A DNA stretch of 64,000 nt, from contig CAJNOI010000164.1 in NCBI GenBank assembly GCA_905250115.1, positions 1-64,000 on the forward strand, written 5' to 3'. The notes beneath the pieces were generated by a model. That model had not been told where the DNA came from, did no database searches, and saw nothing but the letters and a program-made list of their open reading frames with translations. This document shows positions 48,360 to 59,859 of the stretch, in pieces; positions within the stretch are counted from its first letter, which is position 1, and every line of letters begins with the position of its first letter. Both the position numbers and the translations under genes were made by a program. This stretch comes from Adineta steineri (taxonomy: Eukaryota > Rotifera > Eurotatoria > Adinetida > Adinetidae).

Positions 48360-50146
48360 AGAGTCTGACCTTCCACGATCGCGATATATCTGTTGTTAAA
48401 TGAACGAGCTGTCCATATTGAATGCAAGTAATAACTCCTGCTGATGGTCTACACAATACCAATGAATCTACCATTGTACTCTGATGGGAAACTAAACAAA
48501 ATAGAGAAAAAAAACATTGATTTGAATTTTCTAGTTATGAAGAAAAGAATTGCTATCTTAGTTACTTACAACGTAGAAATAACTGCTCATGACCCAGCTA
48601 CAATCATCGAATAATTAATGTAGTTAAAAACTAATGCTGGAATGATAATGGTAGATTTAACAAACATACAAATAATACATGTTATTATATTCAAAATCCA
48701 TGCGCATGTTTGAAAAATTGAAGCATTCAATAGTTTTTGTTTTGAATCTAAATCGAATTATGTTAATAGTTATGTAAAATATTTATTTGTAAGCGTTAAC
48801 ACATACTCTGTTCTGCTCCAAATGCAAGTAGAAAATCAACAATTGGACAAAGAATTATTTGAAATAAGGATGTCATATTGAATGCAAATGTATATCTATC
48901 TCCTAAAAAAAATTTATTTTAATATACTAATAAATATATTGTAAAATTATTTTCTTTGTTATCTTTTGTGTGAATTATAATTAAATAATTATATGTAATA
49001 ATTTTATATCATACTAAATCGTGCAGACAATACGATCATACTACTTCATATCAAATGATCTTAATCAAAATGCTCTTAGATAGTTTAATCGACTGTTTTT
49101 CATTGATAAATATTGAAAAATAAATAATCAAAAAAAAAGACTTATAGTTTAGTAATATTTGATTCAAATCTCAGATACTCAGGTTTTATTGATTCGAAAA
49201 TTTTAATTGATTAGTTTGTCTCATAAGAGTCATTACATATCACCTACTGGTATCATGTTCATATGTTTTGATTTTGTATCGTGTGTTTATATCCAAGATT
49301 CAATATTGGAAATTTCCAATCAAGAAATAAAAATTATGAGATAAACATCAATATTCTGAATCACATCCAAGTATAAGATAATTGAAATAATGTTAATTTA
49401 CTATTATCAATTAAAATCTATATAATTTTTATATGGAATATAATCATGCTTTAATACGAAATTTACTTGAAAACGGAATACCAGATCGATGCTGATACAC
49501 TTGAATCAATAAGTAAAGTTAAAAAAAGTGTACGTCCGTCAGAAAAATGATCAGATGTTACACAACTACGTCTTTGTACAGTGATACCAGATAGTGCTGT
49601 AAACAATGTGTGAACAAATAAAAGAGAATCTTGATGTAAAAAAGAATAAATAAAATTAGTGAAAAATGTTTCTTTTTGTTTGTTTGCGGAACTTATCAGA
49701 TTTAACAAGAGCCAATGCTAGCCATTCGATAATATGAAATACTCCAGATAGAATGTTAAAAAACGAATATAATAGAATAGAAGAATTACATTGTGATTAA
49801 TTTAATAAAACGACTATCAAATATATCAATCAATATACCAACGAATATCGATCGTAAGTTAAAAAATATTATGCCTAAAGTCAATGTATTCTGTGATGCA
49901 AACTTTTAAAATAAAGAAAATTTAAAGTATTTGTAAAAGGTTTTACTTGATATTGTTGCGCTTGACCACTGTAGTCGGATTCATTGCATTTGATGATTGA
50001 CAATATCTACTATAGACACCATATTTTGGTAGTACTTTAAAAAGTGCTGCAAATCCAAAAATATTTGCACTGACAAGGTTGACTTGAATCAGAAGCCAGA
50101 TAATATCAATCCATTTTCGCCATGGATTTACATTACTTGAGTTCAT
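48360..50146 (-). pseudogene. SLC43-like major facilitator transporter, broken
   Basis: Minus-strand pieces in order. At 50146-49943 is a first exon, MNSSNVNPWRKWIDIIWLLI then SANIFGFAALFKVLPKYGVY (TM1), with a one-base frame change before SDYSGQAQQYQ. At about 49903-49800 is QNTLTLGIIFFNLRSIFVGI then LIDIFDSRF (TM2 and the loop-2 D-R-F/G motif). At about 49780-49465 are further TM-like pieces in shifting frames (SDHFSDGRTLFLTLLIDSSV). At about 48900-48800 is TFAFNMTSLFQIILCPIVDF. At about 48490-48365 is FPSEYNGRFIGIV followed by a stop. FPSEY and the N-terminal pattern fit the SLC43 amino-acid transporter family. Several frame changes and stops plus missing middle TM segments show a dead gene that keeps its introns. 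It lies between inverted copies of R. Confidence 0.7.
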
Positions 50147-50699
50147 CTATTGAGGGAATACATAGAAGTTAATATACGATAAATATTTTCAAATAAACTA
50201 TTACAGATCGTTATTTAAATAAGGATATATTTTATCAGATGGAATACAACGAAAATAATTTCCTATATTATTCAATACTCTCAGTTTGCATTAATCAACG
50301 TATAAAATATCTGTTTAAAACATTTAGAGAACATGCTTAATCATTAATCTTTTTTTCAAGACGGGTAAAAAATCAACAAAATCATGATGTTTGACATTTA
50401 CTTGAAAATATTTTTCGACCTAACGTGTGCTGATAACAGTGAATTGTAAAGTCAAATTTTTATCTTGTAGTGTGGACTCTGAGAATCTTGAAGATTTGTT
50501 TTTTCTATAGATGAGTGATATGCTAATCATTTTCGTATGCAGAACTGTAATGAGATAGATAAAAATAAACTAAAAGTTTTGAGAAAGGAAAGCTTGAAAA
50601 ATTAATACGAGTTGGAATCACTTTCATCCTACCAACAGAGTTACCATTAGATATTAAAATCTTATACAGTCCTCTAGTCAACAGCGTTTATAAAGTTTT
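50147..50699. other. Spacer upstream of the pseudogene
   Basis: AT-rich sequence between the pseudogene start and R copy 3. No feature seen. Confidence 0.4.
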
Positions 50700-50804
50700 A
50701 GGGTGTGGGTGTGGGTGTGGGTGTGGGTGTGGGTGTGGGTGTGTGTGTCGATATTTCTTTTTCTCCCATACCTACACCAATATTATCACCCACACCCACA
50801 CCCA
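50700..50804. repeat. GGGTGT array and hairpin (end of R copy 3)
   Basis: Seven perfect GGGTGT hexamers (50701-50742), then GTGTGTCG, a ~40-base middle, and ATCACCCACACCCACACCCA as the mirror arm. It is the longest uninterrupted telomere-like run in the window. Confidence 0.85.
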
Positions 50805-53800
50805 TTGATTATTTTTCCTTCGAAGCAAATATTATGAAACAAAAGCGTAATGAAATAAAATTTGAAGAATCTAAAATTAGATAAGAAATCTTTCGTTAGG
50901 ATAATTATATTTTAATATTGTTTTGTGTTTATCTCAATAAAACTAATCAGTATATTAAATACTTTTATGATTCTATTCACACATGATATGTTATCATTTC
51001 ATCACAAATATTTTACCTGATAAAATATACTGAATGTTTCATTTGAATAGACAGAAATTGGAATAATTAAGAGAAAGAATAAATGTGGATAACATTCAAT
51101 TTGTTTTCAGATTTTACAGAATTTTCTTGGATTATTATATGACAAAATTTTGTTTCTAGAAAAATAGATCTCTAAAAGTATTTATTTGAATTTGATAGAA
51201 TAAATTAATTCTTCTTCAATAGTTTAATTCTTCATCATAATAAAATATTTTAACTTCATCGATTGAATACTTATCGAACGATAGAATATGCCGTTTTTTT
51301 AAAGAAAGTATTCAACATTTCACAATGTCGGTCTCATATGTATCTGACAGTCTCACTATGATGTTTTCTTCTTTGTTCTCGTGCACATCCCAATATAGAA
51401 CAAAAGAAATGATTGATACACTATTTTTACTTAGAACTATGTTGATATGACCATAATTATTCACCATGATAAACAATTTCAAAGGATAATAAAATTATGA
51501 CTTCACTTGATTTTATTGAATGTGACATTACTCTGTACAATTTTAACTATTTTGTTTGTCTATTCATTTTCCATAGATTTGATAGTGTTTCGATGATATT
51601 CATATTATTAAATGATATTTCATGAAGATTTATTCGGAAGATCAGCAACTACACTTTTATTATCATTTACTAAATCTATGAAACTAAAGAATAAAATCAA
51701 TTGTGCAATACATTCTTGATAACAGATATTGTCGATATATTTTCTCTTTCAACTAAATATAAAATAATAAAAACATTTTGTTGTCAAAAACCTTTCATTT
51801 TATTGTTTAGGAAGTGTTGTATTTCCTTCGTAAAGACATGATTTTCGATGTATTATTAACAAGAATAACATTAGATTTTGTCTGAAACACTTTGCTTCTA
51901 CATCCTTCCTACAAACATTTCAATATCATGAACATTTTTTTATATTTACAACAAATAATCCCTGACATTTCATATTAGTTTTGCAAAAGGAAACAGATTT
52001 ATTGTTTTTATTAGTTGTGAAATTCAAATGTTGTATTTGCTGCAAATATTTCAAAAAAGAAAGCAAATTCTTATTGACGTCATTAGGTAGGCGAATACAG
52101 AAAAAAAATAAACTTCTTGTTCAGTTTTCAGCAAAATATCGAGAAGAGTTTTTTTTATCATTCAAGTGAATTATTGGAGAATGTAGCTAAAAAGAAACAA
52201 ATTGTTTTTATTCAATATTAATCATTAGAAATTAAATTAAATTCTTCTCGTTTTTATTTGTTTCATAGTATTGCACATCAAGAAATGGATTCTCAAATGA
52301 TACTTTTCACTTAATTTTTATGTATTTGTTTGATTTAAAATAAAAATAATAATGAGTGAATTGTTCTGATACTTACTGTATACAAGCGTTTTTATGTAAA
52401 ATATTTATGATAAAACATCATATGTCGATGAAAACAACAAGATCACTTTCTTTTTTCAGATCAATTTTGAATAAAATATAGTCTGTTGTAAATGTCGAAA
52501 TCTACGAAGTAGCATGTGAAACTAAACTAGTTGAGACAAGAGTTAATTTCTATAGAAAAAAATTTGAAAATCAGCACTATGTGAAGGAAATGCAAAGTTT
52601 TCTGAGAGAAAACAATGTATTTTATTATTTTTCATTCATATAAAAGTCTATAGAGTTAAGCTGAAACTACATTTTTATTTATCAAATTATTGTCGATAAA
52701 ATAATTTAGTAATAGATTCAGATGAGTATAAAATATATTGATGAGAGTGAGGATGAATTAACATCAGGATAAGAGTAATACACTCATCTGTCAAATTATC
52801 ATTCTGATATTCATTTTAAAAAAAAGAACGGATTTTATGATATTATACAAGACTTGACGAGTGATATAACTGCTGTTTCCTTTCTTTTCACTTCCTCTAC
52901 ATAAATGTTCAATCACAAATTAAGAAACAAATCTGAATTTTTTTGTTTCCCCAATGAAAAAAATGATTCAAAGAACATAAATAGCTTTTCACAGTGTAAA
53001 GAGTATTGAGAGATAAATATAATATCCACAATCACCGCGACAGTCACATCTAAATGTAATGATTCAAAGAATCTACGTATTTTATATGACTATGATTGTA
53101 ATTAAAAGCATGATTAAAGTTCTCTTTATTGATTAGTCATATCTAGTAGACTATAACTGAGCGAGGATCAAGTATTAATTATTTTTGTTTTCTTGAATAT
53201 TCTATTTCGACTTCCAATTAAATCATTTATCTATTCTGTGAAATAATTACTGTATATGATAAAATCAAATTAAAATCCATTTCTAACCATAAATATTGTC
53301 TAATTCTCAATTATTTTAGAAAAATCTTTGTGTATAGTAGATTATTTTAACGTCACTTTTTTTTCTCTGTAAGGAAATGTTGCATATCCTTTGAACAGCG
53401 CTGATTTTTCAATGTTTTATCAACTAATAATTACACTAAATGTTGTCTCAAACAGTTTCATATTTATAAAAGAGATAACAACTCTATCTGTCAAGAGTTG
53501 TTTTTTTTGAAAATCAACATTGAAACAGAGGAAGTGAGCTGATTGTTTTTATTGATATATGATGTTTTACATTAACATGATAATCTTCGTCACAAGAGAA
53601 CTGATTATTTAAGAAAGAAAAAGAGAAAGAGAGGGAATGATAAATTTTTTTTTGTATTATTTTAACAATTTTCTAGTTGAAATTGGAATGAAAAGCTTTT
53701 AAGTGTAGTCGGTAAGGAATATTAGATACTACTTGAAATATAGATCTCAACAATTAACGAGAAACACAAATGATTTTTTTGTGAAAAGATATTCAAATAA

Positions 53801-53860
53801 ATAGTTTAGCTTCTTTGTAATTATATTATTAATGACTGAAATTTCTTTTTTTTGTTAATT
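50700..53860 (-). repeat. R repeat, copy 3 (longest)
   Basis: Inverted relative to copies 1 and 2 and parallel to copy 4. It begins with the GGGTGT array, continues through the part shared with copy 1 (50800-52250), then the part shared with copies 2 and 4 (51250-53860), ending with GTCGGTAAGGAATATTAGAT and ACTTGAAATATAGAT as in copy 4 (63850-63900). It runs directly into the 5' flank of the TM/Thr/PAN gene starting at 53902. No intact ORF. Confidence 0.85.
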
Positions 53861-53901
53861 TTAGATTGTAAAAGTATTAAATTATCCACAAGATATCAAC
53901 A

Positions 53902-56900
53902 ATGTTCAACAACAACAGAATTGGAGTTGATAATGATGTAATTTATTGAGAAAAAGAAAAATCATAAAATATAATATTTGTTGTTTTTTTGTTTATTTTA
54001 GTCTGTAACAGTTACTTCGAATGCAACGCAACCAAAAAAATTGTATGTGTGTTATGAATTGTAGACAATAATAAAAAAGATTTATTATTCTAGATGTGAA
54101 TATTTGAAAAGAAATGTGATGTGCATCACATTTATTATTATTGTACTTGTTATAATTATAACAATTTCAATTTTTTTCTGCAAAATAAAAAAGACCAACA
54201 GTGAACAACCATCAACAGCAGAAGAAATAACAATTGAAACAACAGAAAAAACAACAAATGAAATAACAGAAAAAATGGAAATAACAACAGGTAGTTAAAA
54301 TGAGATAATTATTTATTTTGAAGTTAATATACGATAAATTATTTCAAATGATCGAAGTAGAACTTCATTGTTTATCATAACTAGAGATGTACCGAGCCCG
54401 AGGCTCTCGGGCTCGGTCAGGCTTGGGCTCCGGTGTCAGAATTTATGTGGGAGTGGGCGGGTATGAGTGAGAGTGTAAGTGAGAATGTGGATGAGAGTGT
54501 GGGTGAAAATGTGGGTGAAAATAGTGAGTGAGAATAAAAAGGATAGTACCCGCACTCACACCCACTCACTGCCACATCAATTCTAACATCCGAGCCCTAA
54601 CAGAGCCCCGAGCCCGAGACGCTCAGTCAGAGGTCAGGCTCGGTACATTCCTAATCATAATAGCTTATACATGATACTTCTAAGCAACAATATCAAAAAT
54701 TGTTCTGAGATTCATAATGGAATTTTTAGAATATGAAAGAATATTTACTAAGAATAAGTCTCTGAGAAAGTCAGATGTGAGTGATAATTCGACATCTCGG
54801 ATTTCACTTAATATTGTTTGTATGTTATAGATAGTTGTACCGTTAGTATTAACTGAGATTTCCAGCTCGATTGGATTACTCCTTCCTACATGAATAAAGA
54901 TAATATAAGCGGAATTTTCGATATTTGTTTGTGATTGATAGATTTGCTTTCTGTCCATCACATCCTCACACAAACTATCAAAATTTATATAGTCTACAGA
55001 ACATTCCATGTGAACAAGAAATACAATTAGTTTGTGTAGTTATTACTGTTTATTATCGTACAGAAATGAAAATCTACAAAGTTTTCTCATCATATGCCTT
55101 ATTTAGTAATTTCAATTATTTCTGAGAGATATCGAGTTTCCTAATAAATTAAATTAAAGAAAAAAATATCTCACTAAACCCATCGTCCGGAAGCAAACCT
55201 TTTTGAGTCGAACTGATTGTTTCGAGGCTTATTTTTCGAATTCTATACTTTGAAAATATACTAGTAAACGAAATCTCTATGGGATTTGAATTGGCTCTAT
55301 TCAAACTAAAGAATCAATACTTGCAAAAATAACAAAAAAAAATACAGAGAATTATTCGATGAAATAAAATTGGCATCGATGTCTTCCAAAAAAAATTTGA
55401 TCGATATTGTGTATAAATTTGCAGCGCATTGTCTAAGATCTTAGACAATAAATAAGAAATAATAAGAAAATACAATATGTTTTTTTATGGAGATGATAAT
55501 CAAAGATAGTTTGAAAAAAGAAATGAAGCTATTCTGGCAGCTTTGATCACAACTCAATGGCCTCATCTTGAAGTTTTTCTCTGTATCACAAAGAATCTGT
55601 TAACAGTATAACTAGCTGCGCTACAGTAATCAATAGTTTTGGAAAGCAAGCGATGAACTAGACCGACGTGAATTAATTTCGTTTTATGATAGTTACATAT
55701 AAGCTGTGAGCTTTGATCGTTGAATTAGGATAAGTTTCTGGCTGGAATGTTATCTTGAATGAAAATGAAATATTTCAAGAACAGTAGCAGTATGCAAATG
55801 CTATATGAGTTAATCTGTACAGTTCTGCAATATATATTTCATTATTAAACTCATAAGAAATGCAAAATGAGTTGTCAAAATTATTATAGTAAAGATGTAA
55901 TTAAAGTAAAGGCCACGGAACTGAAATTATAGTGTAAGGCATCTAAAGATTTTCCATGTTATTATAATGCACTGATATTTACGATCCATAGAGTGTTAGA
56001 AAAAAAGAAGAAGACGAAAGAAATTAGGAACATAGCCTTATCCAATCATTACGTCTCTTTCTAAGCTCATTTCTGCAATCTAGAAGCAACTACCACATCA
56101 GCTTCAATAACAACGTTACCAACAACATCTACAACAACAACAACGTCACGTAAGTAATATGCTGGATGATTTGTAATAGCCTAAACGACGAATATCGTAA
56201 GTAGGGTACGAGTGGGCTGTGGAGAAGGGTGTACGTGTGGGTATACTTAGATTTGAGTGCGTGTGCGAGAATTAGAGACTAATGAAATACCTACAGTCAT
56301 TCACACCGTTCCTCATCCAATCACATACACACTCCAGACCTACACCCCGTTTATTTATAAAGTAACCTTTTCCTTTTAACATTCAATGGTCGACAGAATA
56401 CTTCATATACCGCAATTTGGAAAAAAATTGCACCGATCCGGTAGATAAAAACTTGTCTCTATAGGCCGCTACACTAGCCACTAAAAACTCTTCTGCGGGA
56501 CTAACCCTGCTAATCGGCGAGACAGGTTACAACGCTTATTCAAACTAGGTGTTTTTTCTAGTCGATAATTGGGAATTAGTCTTTATGAACGGTTGGATGA
56601 ATGATGAAAATCGCAATAAGTTGGCAACTTGTATTAATGTTCAAACATTGGAGGATTGCAAATTCAAATGCATGTCAATGAGAAATCGCAATGGATTGAA
56701 CTTTAAATTCATTACTCAAACTTGCGAACTTAGACATTGCTCTAGTTTGGCAGGGTGGGTGTGGGTTTGGGTGTGAGGGTGTGGGCGGGTGTGGGTGCAG
56801 GTGGACGGCTGTGAGTGAGGGTGTGGTTTGAGTATATTAACAATAACACACACACACCCGTAATGATGAAAATTGCGAGGCGATATGTTCATGGATAAGT

Positions 56901-59117
56901 GGGAAATCCAATTTTTGTTGTTGTCAAAATGTCACAACATTATTTATATTTTTCTTTGTTATAGTACCAACTTGTACGGATGGTATTAAGAATCAGGATG
57001 AAACCGACGTCGATTGTGGTGGCTCAACTTGTACAAAACGATGTTCGCTTGAGCAAGGTTGTTTATCGAATACGGACTGCACCACAGACAACTGCGATAC
57101 AACAGCAAAGAAATGTCGAGGTATAGAAACCTTTAGTAATTTCTTCTGCTTTCTGTAATGATGGTCGATTCTTGCATAAGACATCAGATGTAAGCCATCC
57201 ACTGAGTAGTTAAATAGAAGTCGTCATTTTTGCGTTTGGTATGTGTCTAAATTCAAAGTGTTAATTCAAAATGAGACAGTGCATCCTTTAAAACAATCCT
57301 ATAGGGAATATCATCGTGAAATTAAAGAATTTGTGAGAGAATTATCAAGTTTAAAAGACTATTTTGAACGCATACTAAAAGTAATGTCCGCAAATATTAG
57401 TTTATGTGTGGGTGACTATGGGTACTATTCTCATATCACTATATAGACAATTGCTCTTCGTATAAAACAGAAAGCGAGAACTCAAAAGAGAATGATAAAC
57501 GATCGATATCATGCAGAGATCATGTATCTTGATAAATACAACAATTGTAGTGTAGTCATTGGGATGAGAAATACGATTATTGTATGATAATTAATCGATG
57601 CATCCAAAACAGTCAATTACTTAAATGATCTTTCATTCGCAACGTTCTCACTAGAATTTACAAAAGCTTTATATTTCTCTCAGTTATTTTTATTTCAAGT
57701 TCACAATGTTCGATTAGTTAGGACACTTTGAGCTGGAAATCATTGCTTACTATCTAATTATGATGCTCCTAGAGTGTTCATCATTGTTTCGATGGTGAAT
57801 TCTCTTATTTGATACTGAATTACAATAGTTTATCGTTTTACAGGGGCTTGGGTCAAAATTGCATCCGACAGTGCTATGCTGGCATATTGCACAGGACTTG
57901 GATACGAATCGTCGGCAACATTGAGTGATTGTGAGAGTTATTGTCTGTCTACAAGTGGCTGTAACGCAGTCGATTGGCATGCAGGTAAATCAGGATGCAC
58001 ACCCCGTCAATGTAGCTACTATCCGCCAAAGTATGCAAGCCATAGTGGCTGGGAAGTATGGGCCATAACAACAGAAACATTAACGACAACTAATTGTAAG
58101 TAATTTATTAAATCGTGGGTGCATGATATGTCTCTTTGAAAAAGAGTGGCTTCATGAGGCACTGAAAAGCGAATTATGGAGCTCGAAGTCAGAAACGAAA
58201 TAGAGTGAAATATTGTTTGTTGAAGTTTGTTTTCGATAGTGTTTATTGGAGGCGAATAGGCGTAGATGATATGAGAGTACTACCTTCTCAAACGATTAGG
58301 TTAACATATGAGACCGAACAGTAGTATAAAGTAGTAGAAACTACTACAGTTCATTAACTGAAACATCTTGTTAAATATTACTATACTAGTGTGTACAGTT
58401 TCTTAGTATTCTCGTTTCATTAGAGATAATTTATCTTCGTATAAAACATAAAGCGAGAACATAAAAGAAATGAATAAACGATCTATACCATACAGAGTCA
58501 TGTAGCTTTCAAAAAATCAATTATCGTAGTGCAGTTGTTAGAATGAGAAGTACGATTGTTGTACGATAATTAAAGGATGAATCCAAAACAGTCAGTTAGT
58601 GGAATAATGTTTGATCTTCTATCTTCGCATTAGACTTTACACAAGTTCTATGTTTCCATCAATCACTTTCATTTTAAGATCCACTATGTTCGACTAGTTT
58701 TTCGAGGATTAGTTAGTAGAGTTTGAGAGGAAAATATTTGCTTTCTATCTAAATTATGATACTGTTGAGGCGCTCACCATGGTTTCGAGGATGAATTTTG
58801 TTAATTAGTATTGAATTGCAATAATTTATTGTTTTGTAGTGGTTTGGATCAAAGTTGCATCCGAAGGTCTTATGGGTGATGTAAATTGTGCGGAAGTTGG
58901 CTCCGATGAGTCGGTAATATGGAGCTTATGTGAGAGTGCTTGTCTGGCTCTCAGTAGTTGCAATGCGATCGATTTTAATTACGGTGGTACACAATGCACG
59001 TACCGTCATTGTACGACCTATCCTCCAAATTATCGAAGTGCAAGTGGGTGGGACGTATGGGCGATAACAACAGGAACATCAACTACAACAAACACAACTA
59101 TCCATGTAGCCGAATAA
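53902..59117 (+). CDS. TM-anchored Thr-rich protein with PAN/apple-like and Cys-rich domains (about eight exons)
   Basis: Exons 53902-53937, 54002-54042, 54094-54290, 56084-56149, 56562-~56744, 56965-57120, 57844-58095 and 58840-59117. The first three encode a short cytosolic N-terminus (MFNNNRIGVDND), a TM helix (CITFIIIVLVIIITISIFFC) and the start of a Thr/Glu-rich stalk; exon 4 is pure Thr/Ser linker. Exons 5, 7 and 8 encode related Cys modules (NWELVFMNGW..., AWVKIASDSAM..., VWIKVASEGLM...) with CxxxC and RxC(S/T)xYPPxYxSxSGW(E/D)VWAITT, PAN/apple-like. Exon 6 has the CTDGIKNQDETDVDCGGSTC pattern of a known Cys repeat. From exon 3 on, junctions are phase 1. The end of exon 5 is uncertain: it runs into a GGGTGT array and only a weak A|GTTTGG donor keeps phase. 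A type II surface protein is inferred. Confidence 0.78.
54386..54655. repeat. ~270-bp palindromic element with GATGTACCGAGCC ends
   Basis: Left: GATGTACCGAGCCCGAGGCT then CTCGGGCTCGG; right: GAGCCCCGAGCCCGAGACGC ... AGGCTCGGTACATTCC. The interior has GTGAGAGTG/GTGGGTGAAAATG units on the left and CGCACTCACACCCACTCAC on the right. It is the same family as 38735-38945, and sits in the intron between the TM exon and the Thr-rich exon. Confidence 0.75.
54680..55009 (-). CDS. Possible antisense ORF in the long intron, unknown
   Basis: A 109-codon frame with more even composition than random AT-rich frames (MECSVDYINFDSLCEDVMDR ... DVELSLTSDFLRDLFLVNIL). It lies antisense within the 1.8-kb intron of the TM/PAN gene. 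No homologue, signal peptide or splice partner is evident. It may be a small intronic gene, a remnant or chance. Confidence 0.25.
   Translation of the reverse strand: MECSVDYINFDSLCEDVMDRKQIYQSQTNIENSAYIIFIHVGRSNPIELEISVNTNGTTIYNIQTILSEIRDVELSLTSDFLRDLFLVNILSYSKNSIMNLRTIFDIVA
56200..56347. repeat. Diverged GGGTGT/ACACCC hairpin in intron
   Basis: AGGGTGTACGTGTGGGTATA and GAGTGCGTGTGCGAGAATTA face ATCACATACACACTCCAGAC and CTACACCCCG. It lies in the intron after the Thr-rich exon. Confidence 0.5.
56751..56862. repeat. GGGTGT array overlapping the end of a PAN exon
   Basis: GCAGGGTGGGTGTGGGTTTG, then GGTGTGAGGGTGTGGGCGGG and TGTGGGTGCAGGTGGACGG, later ACACACACACACCCGT. The array starts within the Trp codons of the PAN module (exon 5 of the 53902 gene) and fills the start of the intron. 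Confidence 0.75.
57440..59117 (+). repeat. Tandem duplication of intron-plus-exon unit (~1 kb)
   Basis: The intron part at 57450-57640 (ATTGCTCTTCGTATAAAACA, AATCCAAAACAGTCA types) recurs at 58420-58600, and the exon at 57844-58095 is paralogous to the exon at 58840-59117. The unit is therefore an intron with its following PAN-like exon, duplicated in tandem about 1 kb apart and already diverged. Confidence 0.75.
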
Positions 59118-59800
59118 TTGGAAATAATGCAAAAATGACTAATTGACTTCTATTATTTCGTAAAAAACCATTTTTCGGTGGATTTAATGCATTATTTCTC
59201 AGTTTTTCTCTATTTCTAATGCATTATAATTCATTTTCTCGAAATAATGCAGAAATGTTGTTTAATTTCTTAATTTCTAATGAGTTTTAATGCATTATAT
59301 ATGTTGGAAATATCCAATATATCTAGTGATATACATATTGGTATATTTCCCTCTGATCATGTTGGAACATTCCCTGTATTTTTCTATCATATATACACAT
59401 GGTTCTTTCCTTTCCTTTCTATCTAGGTATGGGATCATTCCCTATCGTGATCCTATATATATGTATACGCATACACACGTGTAGTGTCGTATTCATCCGT
59501 TCTCTCTCATCTCTACATCTTGTTCTCTCTATCGTTCATTTTCTTGTTGTTCTTCAATAAACATTGAACTCACGGTTCACACAAACTTACAATATAGAAA
59601 TAATGTAGAAATATCAAATAGTCTAATAAAATTTAATGAGTTGTAATGCATTATTTAGAATAATGTGGAAATGTTCTTTAATTTCTTAGTTTCTAATGGA
59701 TTTTAATTCATTTTTTAGAATACTCGAGACATGTCTTTTCATCCTTTTCGTTTTAATGGACTTGAATAGTTTATATTGCAATAATGTATAAATATCTTAT
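59118..59800 (+). repeat. Diverged ~75-bp tandem repeat
   Basis: Units of the type GAAATAATGCAGAAATGTT ... TTTAATTTCTTAATTTCTAA ... GTTTTAATGCATTAT recur at about 59120, 59240, 59597, 59660 and 59780. A solo LTR interrupts the array. No coding potential. Confidence 0.65.
59302..59591. mobile_element. Solo LTR (290 bp) with 5-bp target duplication
   Basis: It begins TGTTGGAAATATCCAATATA and ends GGTTCACACAAACTTACA, i.e. TG...CA. It is flanked on both sides by ATATA (59297-59301 and 59592-59596). Inside are a TATATATATG promoter-like block near 59454 and AATAAA near 59557. This is what remains after recombination between the two LTRs of a retrotransposon; superfamily not determined. Orientation is presumed + from the order of these signals. 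Confidence 0.85.
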
Positions 59801-59859
59801 AGTTCACTGTTTTCCGAAGAGAAAAATCTTATTCAACGTCCTCTCTATAAGTTATTAAA

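Noticed and set aside
50700-50804. A true telomere end
   Set aside because: Only seven perfect hexamers, mirrored by an ACACCC arm, with normal sequence on both sides; it is interstitial.
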